Assembly (NCBI RefSeq): GCF_000717025.1
Contig: NZ_JNXG01000011.1
Coordinates: 124,001 to 188,000, forward strand
Source: Streptomyces atroolivaceus
Lineage (GTDB): Bacteria > Actinomycetota > Actinomycetes > Streptomycetales > Streptomycetaceae
Direction of reading: 5' to 3'
DNA: 64,000 nt
Numbering within the stretch: position 1 is the stretch's first letter; each line of letters opens with the position of its first letter. Shown piece after piece: positions 1 to 6,830 of this stretch. A program made the translations under genes and the position numbers. Under the pieces are notes generated by a model, which ran no database searches, was not told where the DNA came from, and was given only the letters and a program-made list of their open reading frames with translations.

Positions 1-308
1 CGTGGACCGCCGCGGACCCCCGGGTGGCCGGCGCGGGCCTGCCGTGTGTCAGGGGCCGCCTGCTCCCGGGCCAGTCTGGCGGCCTCCGAGGGCGGGAGGC
101 CGGTCGTGGTCAGCGCGCACATCCGCTCCAGCCGCGCGAGGTCCGCCGCCGTCCACCTCCGGTGCCTGCCGCGGGAGCGGACCCGGGGGCCGAGCCCGTA
201 CCGGCGGTCCCACGAACGCACCGTTGTGGGGGCCACCCCGAGCCGCCTGGCGACCTCGCCGGTCGTCAGACCGCCGTCCTGCAGTCCGGGGCCATCGCTG
301 GGAGCCAC
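1..308 (-). CDS. MerR-family regulator, partial (C-terminus outside window)
   Basis: Only the N-terminal ~100 residues are inside the window. From the GTG at 308 the minus strand reads a short lead, then LTTGEVARRLGVAPTTVRSW, a classic MerR winged helix-turn-helix, then DRRYGLGP and an arginine-rich wing. A GGTGA lies 4 bases before the GTG; no better start is seen upstream. The gene diverges from an ECF sigma factor 144 bases away. In Streptomyces lit loci a LitR/CarH-type MerR protein with a cobalamin-binding C-domain controls a neighbouring ECF sigma factor in response to light, and this pairing looks alike. The C-terminal domain that would prove it lies beyond base 1, so light sensing is inference; the DNA-binding domain is clear. 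Confidence 0.8.
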   Translation of the reverse strand, partial: MAPSDGPGLQDGGLTTGEVARRLGVAPTTVRSWDRRYGLGPRVRSRGRHRRWTAADLARLERMCALTTTGLPPSEAARLAREQAAPDTRQARAGHPGVRGGP

Positions 309-452
309 GTTTTCACCATACGACGCACAAACGAGGCATGTTGCCTGTGTCGTCCGGGCCTCCAAAACTGAAAGGTACGCGAGCGGGGGCCCACCGCGGC
401 GAACGACCGCCCCCACATCGCTCATAACCGGCTCCGGCAGGAGAACGAGACG
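309..452. promoter_or_regulatory. Divergent promoter region, MerR gene / ECF sigma gene
   Basis: These 144 bases separate the two divergent genes and are more AT-rich near 309-335 and 358-376 than the surroundings. Promoters for both genes, and the MerR operator, should lie here. The ribosome binding site of the sigma gene, AGGAGA, is at 439-444. I could not assign -35 or -10 boxes with confidence. Confidence 0.5.
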
Positions 453-1058
453 ATGTACACGATCAACCGCCCCGCCGAGCGCACACCGGTCCCCGCGCGA
501 AGCACCACCGCCGACGAGGAGGAACTCGCGCGGTCCTTCGCGGCCGCCGACGACCGCGCCTTCGCGGCCGTGTTCGCGCGCTGGCGCCCTCTCGTCCACA
601 CGCTGGCGAGCCGTTCACTCGGCGACGCGCAGGAAGCGGAGGACGTGACCCAGCAGGTCTTCCTCGCCGCGTGGCTCGGACGGGCCGGTTTCCGGCCCGA
701 GCGCGGGCCGCTCGGTGCGTGGATCGTGGGGATCGCGCGCCGCAAGACCGTCGACGCGCTGGCAGCCAGGACCCGGCGCGCGAAGCTCGTCGAGGCCGCT
801 GCCCGTACCCTCGCCGTGGCCCCGCCGCACAGCGCGCAGTCTCCCCCCGAAACGGCCCTGGACCGTGTGCTTCTGTCCGGGGAGCTGGTACGGCTCCCCG
901 GCCCCCAGCGCCAGGTCCTGCGCATGGCCTTCTACGAGGACCTCACGCAGGCCCAGATCGCGGAGCGCACCGGCATCCCGCTCGGCACCGTCAAGAGTCA
1001 TGCCCGTCTGGGGCTGCACCGTCTGCGCCACCGGATCGGGGCGGACGCCGTGGTGTGA
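453..1058 (+). CDS. ECF sigma factor (LitS-like)
   Basis: A 201-residue group IV sigma-70 factor. Region 2 spans about residues 25-95 (DVTQQVFLAAWLG, then GAWIVGIARRKTVDAL). Region 4 spans about 145-195, with the helix-turn-helix LTQAQIAERTGIPLGTVKSH. It would direct RNA polymerase to a small set of promoters. The ATG at 453 has AGGAGA 8 bases upstream. There is no adjacent anti-sigma gene. Instead it faces a MerR regulator and is followed 85 bases later by a photoproduct-lyase-like gene. By analogy with LitR–LitS the MerR protein may keep this sigma gene off in the dark. Assignment as an ECF factor is firm; the light link is inferred. Confidence 0.9.
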   Translation: MYTINRPAERTPVPARSTTADEEELARSFAAADDRAFAAVFARWRPLVHTLASRSLGDAQEAEDVTQQVFLAAWLGRAGFRPERGPLGAWIVGIARRKTVDALAARTRRAKLVEAAARTLAVAPPHSAQSPPETALDRVLLSGELVRLPGPQRQVLRMAFYEDLTQAQIAERTGIPLGTVKSHARLGLHRLRHRIGADAVV

Positions 1059-1143
1059 ACCGGACCCGCCCTGGTGATCCACGCACGCCGCCCGCGACTC
1101 CCGCGCCGGCGTCTCCCGCCGATCTCGTACCGTTGGTGGTGAC

Positions 1144-2352
1144 GTGACCGATCGCGGAGCGGAAGCCATGCAGAATCCCCAGTTCCCCGGCGACGCCGGC
1201 CCGGTCCAGGACGGGCTGTTCGGCGTCGATGACCTGGACGGCCGGCCCGAGGACAGCAGGGCCCCTGGTCCGTCCTTCCGCGACTCCGACCGGGCGCGCC
1301 GGATGCTGTCCGTACGGGAGATCCATGCCGAGCCCGGCGCCGCAGCCTCGCAGCGGGGACGTGAGGTCCTCGCACGGTTCCCGGACGCCGAGGTCCTTCC
1401 GGTCGATTCCCACTGGCGCATCCCGGAACTGCACGGCAACAGGGGAAACGTCGAACGCTGGGTCAGGATCAAGAGCACGGTCCTGGTGCTCGGCGAGAAG
1501 AAGACACTCACCGTCCGGGCCAACGGCCGGTCCGCCGACTGGATCGCCCCAGGTGCCGCCAACGGCTGTGCCATGGCCTGTGCCTACTGCTACGTACCCC
1601 GGCGCAAGGGTTACGCCAACCCTGTCACCGTCTTCACCAATATCGACCGCATCATCGCCCGGCTGGCCCGGCACGTCGCCGGGCAGGGACCCAAGAGCGA
1701 GCCGAACCAGTGTGACCCGGAGGCATGGGTCTACGACGTCGGGGAGAACAACGACTGTTCCGTCGACGCGCTGATCAGCGAGAACACCGCCGATCTGGTG
1801 CGGGCCTTCTCGCGGTGGCGCACGGCCAAGGCCTCGTTCGCGACCAAGTTCGTCAATCCGGATCTTCTTCTGCTCCAGCCACGTGGGCGCACCCGTGTGC
1901 GGTTCTCCCTGATGCCACCCGACGACTCCCGCCTGCTGGACATCCGCACCAGTCCCGTCGAGGAGCGCATCGAGGCGGCGGCGGACTTCGTCGAGGCCGG
2001 CTACGAGGTGCACTTCAACCTCTCTCCCGTCGTCATCAGACCTGGGTGGGAACAGGCCTGGGGACTGCTGCTCCAGCACATGGACGACGTCCTGCCGGAC
2101 GCGGTCAAGGCACAGGCCGCGGCCGAGGTGATCATGCTGACGCACAACCGGGATCTCCATGACGTCAACATGTCCTGGCACCCGCGCGCCGAGGACACCA
2201 TCTGGCGCCCGGAGCTCCAGCAGGCCAAGCTTTCGCAGAACGGCAGCTGGAACGTGCGTTACCGCGACGCCACCAAGGCCTCGGCGGTGGAAACCGTGCG
2301 CCGCCTGGTCCACACGCACGCTCCATGGCTGCCGATCCGGTACGCGTTCTGA
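1144..2352 (+). CDS. Spore-photoproduct-lyase-family radical SAM protein
   Basis: About 402 residues. The radical SAM motif CAMACAYC (CX3CX2C) sits near residue 142, preceded by APGAANG and followed by YVPRRKGYANPVTVF, as in the actinobacterial spore photoproduct lyase family. Family members bind a 4Fe-4S cluster and SAM and are related to the enzyme that directly reverses the UV thymine dimer called spore photoproduct. The actinobacterial subgroup is little studied, so substrate is inferred. Start: GTG at 1144 has only a weak GGTGGTGA before it; ATG at 1168 has GGAGCGGAAG and is a good alternative that loses 8 residues. It is co-oriented with the ECF sigma gene. The 3' end is convergent with the FAS1 gene, 32 bases apart. 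Confidence 0.85.
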   Translation: MTDRGAEAMQNPQFPGDAGPVQDGLFGVDDLDGRPEDSRAPGPSFRDSDRARRMLSVREIHAEPGAAASQRGREVLARFPDAEVLPVDSHWRIPELHGNRGNVERWVRIKSTVLVLGEKKTLTVRANGRSADWIAPGAANGCAMACAYCYVPRRKGYANPVTVFTNIDRIIARLARHVAGQGPKSEPNQCDPEAWVYDVGENNDCSVDALISENTADLVRAFSRWRTAKASFATKFVNPDLLLLQPRGRTRVRFSLMPPDDSRLLDIRTSPVEERIEAAADFVEAGYEVHFNLSPVVIRPGWEQAWGLLLQHMDDVLPDAVKAQAAAEVIMLTHNRDLHDVNMSWHPRAEDTIWRPELQQAKLSQNGSWNVRYRDATKASAVETVRRLVHTHAPWLPIRYAF

Positions 2353-2384
2353 CACCGGACGCGCCGTGACAGTGCCCAGGCGTC

Positions 2385-2969
2385 TCAGGACTTGGGCATC
2401 AGCACCGTGTCGACGAGCTGGACCGTCGCGTTCTTCGTCTCGATGTCACCGCAGACGATCTTCGCCGAGTCGTTCACCGTGAAGTTCTCCCCGGACCCGG
2501 ACGTCGTGATCTGGCCGCCCTGGAGTGTCTTGAACGTGCCGTCGGGCAGCTTGTCGACGGTCACCTTCTCACCCACCACGTGGTAGTTGAGCAGACTCTT
2601 CAGTTGCTGCTCGTCGTTGAGGATCTTGTCGAGGTCCGCCTGGGGAATCTTGTCGAAAGCGTCGTTGGTGGGCGCGAACACGGTGATGTTCTCGGCGCTG
2701 TTCAAGGTCTCGGCCAAACCGGCCTTCTGCACGGCGCTGACCAGGGTCGAGAGTTCCGGATTGTTGGACGCCGCGGTCGCGACCGGATCGTCGGCCATGC
2801 CTGCGGCGCTCCCCTCGCCGCTGGTCGGCAAGGTGGAGCAGGCGGGCCCGAAGGGCTCCGCCACAGGGCCCGCCTGCGCGGCGGGCGCGGCGGCGACGAG
2901 AGCGAGGGGGACGAGGAACGCACCGGCTCCTGCGAGAGCGGCACCTTTGAAGCGGCGGTTGATGGTCAT
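2385..2969 (-). CDS. Secreted fasciclin (FAS1) domain protein
   Basis: A 194-residue exported protein. The start is ATG 2969, with AAGGTGAAGG just upstream; an open frame extends further but has no signal. Residues 1-32 form a Sec signal peptide (arginine/lysine N-region, AGAGAFLVPLALVAAAPAAQA). One FAS1 domain fills about residues 60-194: NITVFAPTNDAF is the H1-like motif and LLNYHVV the second conserved box. FAS1 proteins mediate adhesion or surface interactions. Two cysteines (near PACSTLP and KIVCGD) may form a disulfide. It lies 55 bases downstream of a beta-propeller lipoprotein gene on the same strand and is probably co-transcribed. Exact role unknown. Confidence 0.88.
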   Translation of the reverse strand: MTINRRFKGAALAGAGAFLVPLALVAAAPAAQAGPVAEPFGPACSTLPTSGEGSAAGMADDPVATAASNNPELSTLVSAVQKAGLAETLNSAENITVFAPTNDAFDKIPQADLDKILNDEQQLKSLLNYHVVGEKVTVDKLPDGTFKTLQGGQITTSGSGENFTVNDSAKIVCGDIETKNATVQLVDTVLMPKS

Positions 2970-3024
2970 GACCTTCACCTTTGCTGAGAGGGTTGGCGCG
3001 CTCGTGGTGCGGGCGCCACACCCA

Positions 3025-4338
3025 TCACTTCGCAGCCGGCCCTCTGTTTGGATGACATTCCTCGCACATCGCCGCAGACTTTCCTGCACCGCCTGCCGCC
3101 GACGCAGGCCCCCGCAGAACCACCATGCCCAGAGGCCGGGTGCCGGCCGGGACGCGTGTGACGTCGCCCGTCGCCACGTCGACGACGCTGAGACCGTCCC
3201 AGTAACCGTCTCGGGTGAAGCCTCCGGAGACGTAGGCGGTCCGGCCGTCGGCGGCCACCACGACGTCCTCGTGCGGGCCGTCCAGGGGGATGACGCGCTC
3301 CGTCCCGCCGGGCGCGCGGATGGTCAGCGAAGGACCTTCGTCGGCCGACGGATCAATGGCACCGGTACCGACGACGTACAGCGTCCCGTCGTCCGTGACC
3401 GTGGTTCCGTGCTGGTGGGTGTCGGCCGTCATGCGCTCGATGGCGACACGGCCGCTGTCCGGTTCGACGACGGCGAGACGTTCGCCCTCGAAGGGGAGGA
3501 GAAGAGCCCCGTCCGAAGGGCGTACGGCGGCGTAGTGCGGCTTGAGCCAGGAACCGAGGCCTCCCTCCGTGCCGTACGGGGCCACTTCGACGCGGCGGCT
3601 CTTCCAGGACGCCGCATCGACGACCGTGACGTCGAAGGAGTCGTGGTTGGTGGTGTAGACCTGCCGTCCGTCACCTGAGACATCGACGTCGAACGGCCTT
3701 CTTCCGACCGGGACCGTCTCGACCACCTGGCGCCGCCCCGTGTCGATGGCCTCGAGGGTTCCGGGGGCACCGGGGACGTTGACCCCTACGTAGACGGTGC
3801 TTCCGTCAGGGGAGAGCGCGATGCCCATGCCGCCTCCCCGGTACTCACCCGTGGTCACCGGTCCGGTGTCGGTGGTGTACGGGATCAGGGCGGTGCGCTT
3901 CCTGGTCGCGGTGTCCACCGCTGCCACCCCTTCGGCCGTGGCCACCCACGCCGTGCCGTCGTCACCGAGCACGATCCCGTACGGGGCCGTACCGACCTCG
4001 ACCGACTGCCGGCCGGACCGCTCACGCGCCGACGGGTCGACGAAGGTGACGGTGTCGGCTCCGAAATCCGTGACCAGGAGGGTTCCCGCGGGAGTGCGGG
4101 CCGGGCCCTCGCCGTCCGTCCGTGCCGCGCCCGGACGCGGCGGCGGTGAGGTGGCCGCCGAGGACGGGGAGGCGCCTCCGTCCGGCGCGCACCCGGCGAG
4201 TGCCAGCGTGAGGGCGGCCGGCACCGCCCCCACGAGAGAGGCTGCGCGCCTTCTCCCGGCCCTCGGTCCCGGGCCGGTTCCGGTCGTGCGGCTGCCGGAA
4301 GGCTCCGTGGTGTGAAGCTGTTCCGCCCTGGTGGTCAT
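3025..4338 (-). CDS. YncE-like beta-propeller lipoprotein with C-terminal CXXCH
   Basis: 437 residues from ATG 4338, which has AGGAGGGG at 4347-4354. Tandem arginines in GRRRAASLVG precede a hydrophobic stretch ending in the lipobox LAGC, so it is a Tat- or Sec-exported lipoprotein. The rest is a seven-blade-style propeller with repeats such as VTDFGADTVTFVDPSA, GTAPYGIVLGDDGTAWVA, GRRPFDVDVSGDGRQVYTTN and DVVVAADGRTAYVSGG. The last ~15 residues contain CEECH (bases 3052-3066), a textbook c-type haem attachment motif, although no full cytochrome c domain follows. Upstream of the FAS1 gene and probably in one operon with it. Function unknown; a periplasmic redox or binding role is possible. 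Confidence 0.85.
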   Translation of the reverse strand: MTTRAEQLHTTEPSGSRTTGTGPGPRAGRRRAASLVGAVPAALTLALAGCAPDGGASPSSAATSPPPRPGAARTDGEGPARTPAGTLLVTDFGADTVTFVDPSARERSGRQSVEVGTAPYGIVLGDDGTAWVATAEGVAAVDTATRKRTALIPYTTDTGPVTTGEYRGGGMGIALSPDGSTVYVGVNVPGAPGTLEAIDTGRRQVVETVPVGRRPFDVDVSGDGRQVYTTNHDSFDVTVVDAASWKSRRVEVAPYGTEGGLGSWLKPHYAAVRPSDGALLLPFEGERLAVVEPDSGRVAIERMTADTHQHGTTVTDDGTLYVVGTGAIDPSADEGPSLTIRAPGGTERVIPLDGPHEDVVVAADGRTAYVSGGFTRDGYWDGLSVVDVATGDVTRVPAGTRPLGMVVLRGPASAAGGAGKSAAMCEECHPNRGPAAK

Positions 4339-4612
4339 CGGCGACACCCCTCCTGTGGTTCTGCCGCATCGTAGGGTGCGGTGCGAGGCCGCGATCTCCG
4401 CTGCCCTCCCCCAGACTCCGTCACGCGTTCGCCCGGACCATCGCCCCGTCGGACGGTCTCGGGAAGCGGAACGGCTGACGGACGGGTCAGCCGATCGAAC
4501 GACCCCCTCCGCCGCTGTGACCACGCCGTGACGATCGGGCGGCGCGGGTGCGGAAGCGGTGATCTCCCCGGCCCCGCGGGGCGCACGCCTCTCTTGCCCC
4601 GGTCGCGGCCGC
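4339..4612. other. Intergenic region upstream of the propeller lipoprotein
   Basis: No gene seen. It must hold the promoter of the minus-strand propeller–FAS1 operon next to 4338. Codon bias does not support a protein on either strand. Confidence 0.5.
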
Positions 4613-4865
4613 TCAGGGCTCGGGATGGTCCGCGCAGCGGCGGAGGAAGCCGAGGGTGCGGCTGTAGCAGTCCTCGACCTCCTCGTCGGACAGGCCCACC
4701 CACAGGTGGTTTCCGCCGGGCAGGAGGCACAGGTCGGGGCGGTGTCCGGCCGAGCGCAGGGCTTCGGCGAGGCGGATGGACTGCCGGGCGGGGACCCAGG
4801 GCGTCGTCGGCACCGTGCAGGATGAGGGTTCCCCTGGGGTCGACCCGGGACATCCTCATCACCTG
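4613..4865 (-). pseudogene. Alpha/beta-hydrolase C-terminal remnant, frameshifted
   Basis: Two minus-strand frames join to give the end of a dienelactone/prolyl-oligopeptidase-type hydrolase. SRVDPRGTLILHGADD carries the catalytic-Asp strand and turn, at 4795-4862. After a one- or two-base shift near 4800 the other frame gives WVPARQSIRLAEALRSAGH and PGGNHLWVG, with the catalytic His in GGNH, then the stop at 4613. The N-terminal part with the nucleophile serine is absent: beyond about 4865 the sequence belongs to an unrelated plus-strand fragment. The gene is therefore truncated and frameshifted. Confidence 0.6.
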
Positions 4866-5330
4866 CCACGTCTCGGCGACAGGCAAGGGCAAGCTCCACG
4901 GAAGCCCCGAGTGCCGCACGCTGCGGTCAGCCGCCTCCGTGAACCAGATCGACGTCCTCTTCGGCGAAGCCGTGGCGCGGCTCTGCCCGAGCTGTCGGTG
5001 GCCTCTGCCCACAGACAGCCTCATCCTGCCGCTCGGCGCCGCAGTGAGCGAGGTGGATTCACTCGCCATCTGGCTCGACCGGGAGTCCAAGGACGAGGAG
5101 GACCTCGAGGCCGAGCGTGACGCCGCCATCGCCCTCGCCGCCGGCGAGTACCCGCCCCGCGCCACCGAATCCGGCGACGAGGAGGAGAAAGACGACGACG
5201 AGGCCGGGCGCGACGAGGAATGGGAGCGATACGACCGCGCCCGCAACTTCCGCTCCCGACGTCACGAGCACTGGCGTCGGCTGCACTCCTGCCTCGGTTC
5301 CCACACGGGAGTCTCCGGCGGCCGGGGATC
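4822..5330 (+). pseudogene. Fragment of an unknown acidic/Cys-containing protein
   Basis: From about 4855 the plus strand reads ITCHVSATGKGKLHGSPEC, then AVARLCPSCRWPLPT, then a long acidic segment rich in E and D (SKDEEDLEAERDAAI, SGDEEEKDDDEAGRDEEWER) and RHEHWRRLHSCLG. Codon bias is Streptomyces-like up to about 5300 and then breaks down. The nearest ATG (4822) lies inside the hydrolase remnant on the other strand, so the true 5' end has probably been lost at the junction near 4855. Several CxxC/CxxxxH pairs hint at metal binding. I do not recognise the family. Confidence 0.4.
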
Positions 5331-5787
5331 GCCCCTTGTTCGATCGCCTGCAACGTTGACGGGCCGCCAGGTTGGGTGGGCCTGTATGCCCGGGCCATTC
5401 TCTCCGTGCGGGCTCCTGTGCGGTCCGGCCGCCCGAGTTGTACGGCTCGCGTTCCGCCCGTGGCCCCGCACGCGCTCCCACGGGGCGATGGTTTCGGGCA
5501 TATCCGCCGGGCCCGGGACCCCCGGTAACCGCTCTCTACGCGGGTGGCGACCGGCATGGCCGGCGCCGCCCACGCGAGTGCGGAATCGTTGCTTCCGGTC
5601 ACCGGCACCCCACGCCCTCCACCCCGCCCCACGGGCACCGAACAATGAAAAGAACTTCTTCTTATAAATTACCCTCGTGCGCCCCCCTTACCGCGCTGGC
5701 CAAAAAGCGCCGCTCACTCATTCACGGCCCCTCACGTCCGCTGCTACTCTGCGAACTCCCTATTCGGATGTGATGGAGATTCTCCGC
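5331..5787. promoter_or_regulatory. Upstream region of the PTM cluster, with AT-rich promoter-like tract
   Basis: No conventional gene. Around 5642-5675 there is a sharply AT-rich island (AACTTCTTCTTATAAATTA), the most promoter-like sequence in the region. A 42-codon frame begins at ATG 5645, contains a TTA codon, and ends TGA 5771-5773, which overlaps an ATG at 5773 as TGATG. Codon usage is not Streptomyces-like and no ribosome binding site precedes 5645, so this is most likely leader and promoter sequence of the downstream hydroxylase gene, with a small chance of a leader peptide. Confidence 0.45.
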
Positions 5788-6693
5788 ATGGAAGATCGAC
5801 CCGATACGGGATCGCTGCCGGCGAATGCGTGGACCACCGGCGCGTCCGCCCGCGAGTGTCTCCGCTATGCCGCGTACCCGATTCTGCTCCTGTCCGCAGT
5901 CTGGCTCTTCACCTCGGTTCTGCGCTTCGACTGGGACCGGGGCCGGGCCGTCCAGCTCTTCCTGATCGGCACCATCGTCTATCTCGCGGCGCTGGAGCGG
6001 CTGATCCCGCACCGGACCGACTGGCACCCGAGCGGCCGGGAACTCTGCTGGTACGCAGCCTATTTCGGGTTCACCATGGCCGGCGCCGTGCTCGGCCAGT
6101 CGGTCGTCGCGGCCGTTCTGGCCGCGACGCCCGTCACGGGACCGGGGCTCGCGCTCGGGGCCGAGGTGCCCCTCGCCCTGCTGGCCTCCTCACTGACCGG
6201 CTACCTCGCCCACCGCTGGGCGCATTCCAATCGGTGGCTGTGGAAGGTACACGGAATTCATCACGTCCCGGGAAAAGTGAACGTCGCCAATAACGGCGTC
6301 AACCACCTACTGGATGTCGCCTTCAAACAGGGCACGGTCCAATTGACACTGGGATTTCTCGGATTCTCAACCGACTGCCTTTTCGCGGTGGCGCTCTTCA
6401 CCCTTGTCCAAGGCTATTTCGTGCACGCGAACGTGGACGTCCGACTCGGTCCGCTCCACCACGTCATGGCCAGCCCCGAGCAACACCGGCTGCACCACAG
6501 CGCCGACCTGGCCGAGGCCGGTCACTTCGGCGTGGACCTCTCGGTCTGGGACCGCCTCTTCGGCAGTTTCACCTGGCGACCGGACCGCCGCCCGGCGATC
6601 GTCGGTGTCAAGGACCCCGCCACCTTCCCGGAGACCGGCTCGATCGTCGCAAGCCTGCTCCACCCCCTGCGCCGCCCGCCCCACCCCGCGTAG
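5788..6693 (+). CDS. ftdA: Sterol desaturase/fatty-acid-hydroxylase family enzyme of the PTM cluster (FtdA/SD-like)
   Basis: 301 residues from ATG 5788, which has GGAGA at 5775-5779; ATG 5773 is an in-frame alternative. A membrane di-iron hydroxylase with at least four hydrophobic spans. Its histidine clusters are HRWAH and HGIHH (near residues 145-165) and LHHVMASPEQHRLHHS (near 225-240). In HSAF and frontalamide clusters the homologue is the first gene and hydroxylates C-3 of the ornithine-derived part of the tetramate. The position here, just before the PKS-NRPS on the same strand, matches that role. Substrate is inferred from context. Confidence 0.88.
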   Translation: MEDRPDTGSLPANAWTTGASARECLRYAAYPILLLSAVWLFTSVLRFDWDRGRAVQLFLIGTIVYLAALERLIPHRTDWHPSGRELCWYAAYFGFTMAGAVLGQSVVAAVLAATPVTGPGLALGAEVPLALLASSLTGYLAHRWAHSNRWLWKVHGIHHVPGKVNVANNGVNHLLDVAFKQGTVQLTLGFLGFSTDCLFAVALFTLVQGYFVHANVDVRLGPLHHVMASPEQHRLHHSADLAEAGHFGVDLSVWDRLFGSFTWRPDRRPAIVGVKDPATFPETGSIVASLLHPLRRPPHPA

Positions 6694-6830
6694 TCCCCCG
6701 TACCGCGCACACCCGCTCCGTACCGCGACCTCCCCGCCCCGTACCGCGCAGTCCCCGGCCGTACCGGCGTCGTGCCCCCATACGCCCCCGCCCGGCCCGT
6801 ACCGAGGCGTCGTCTCCACCGGATTGGACC
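6694..6830. repeat. Roughly 20-bp tandem repeat ladder before the PKS-NRPS gene
   Basis: The core CCGTACCGCG occurs at 6698, 6718 and 6739. Variants follow at 6759 (CCGTACCGGC), about 6779 (CATACGCCCC) and 6798 (CCGTACCGAG). Spacing is 19-21 bp, about two helical turns. Between cores lie C-rich spacers. The ladder fills the gap between the hydroxylase stop and the PKS-NRPS start. It could be a mutable spacer, an array of regulator sites or a structured leader; no function is known to me. Confidence 0.75.
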
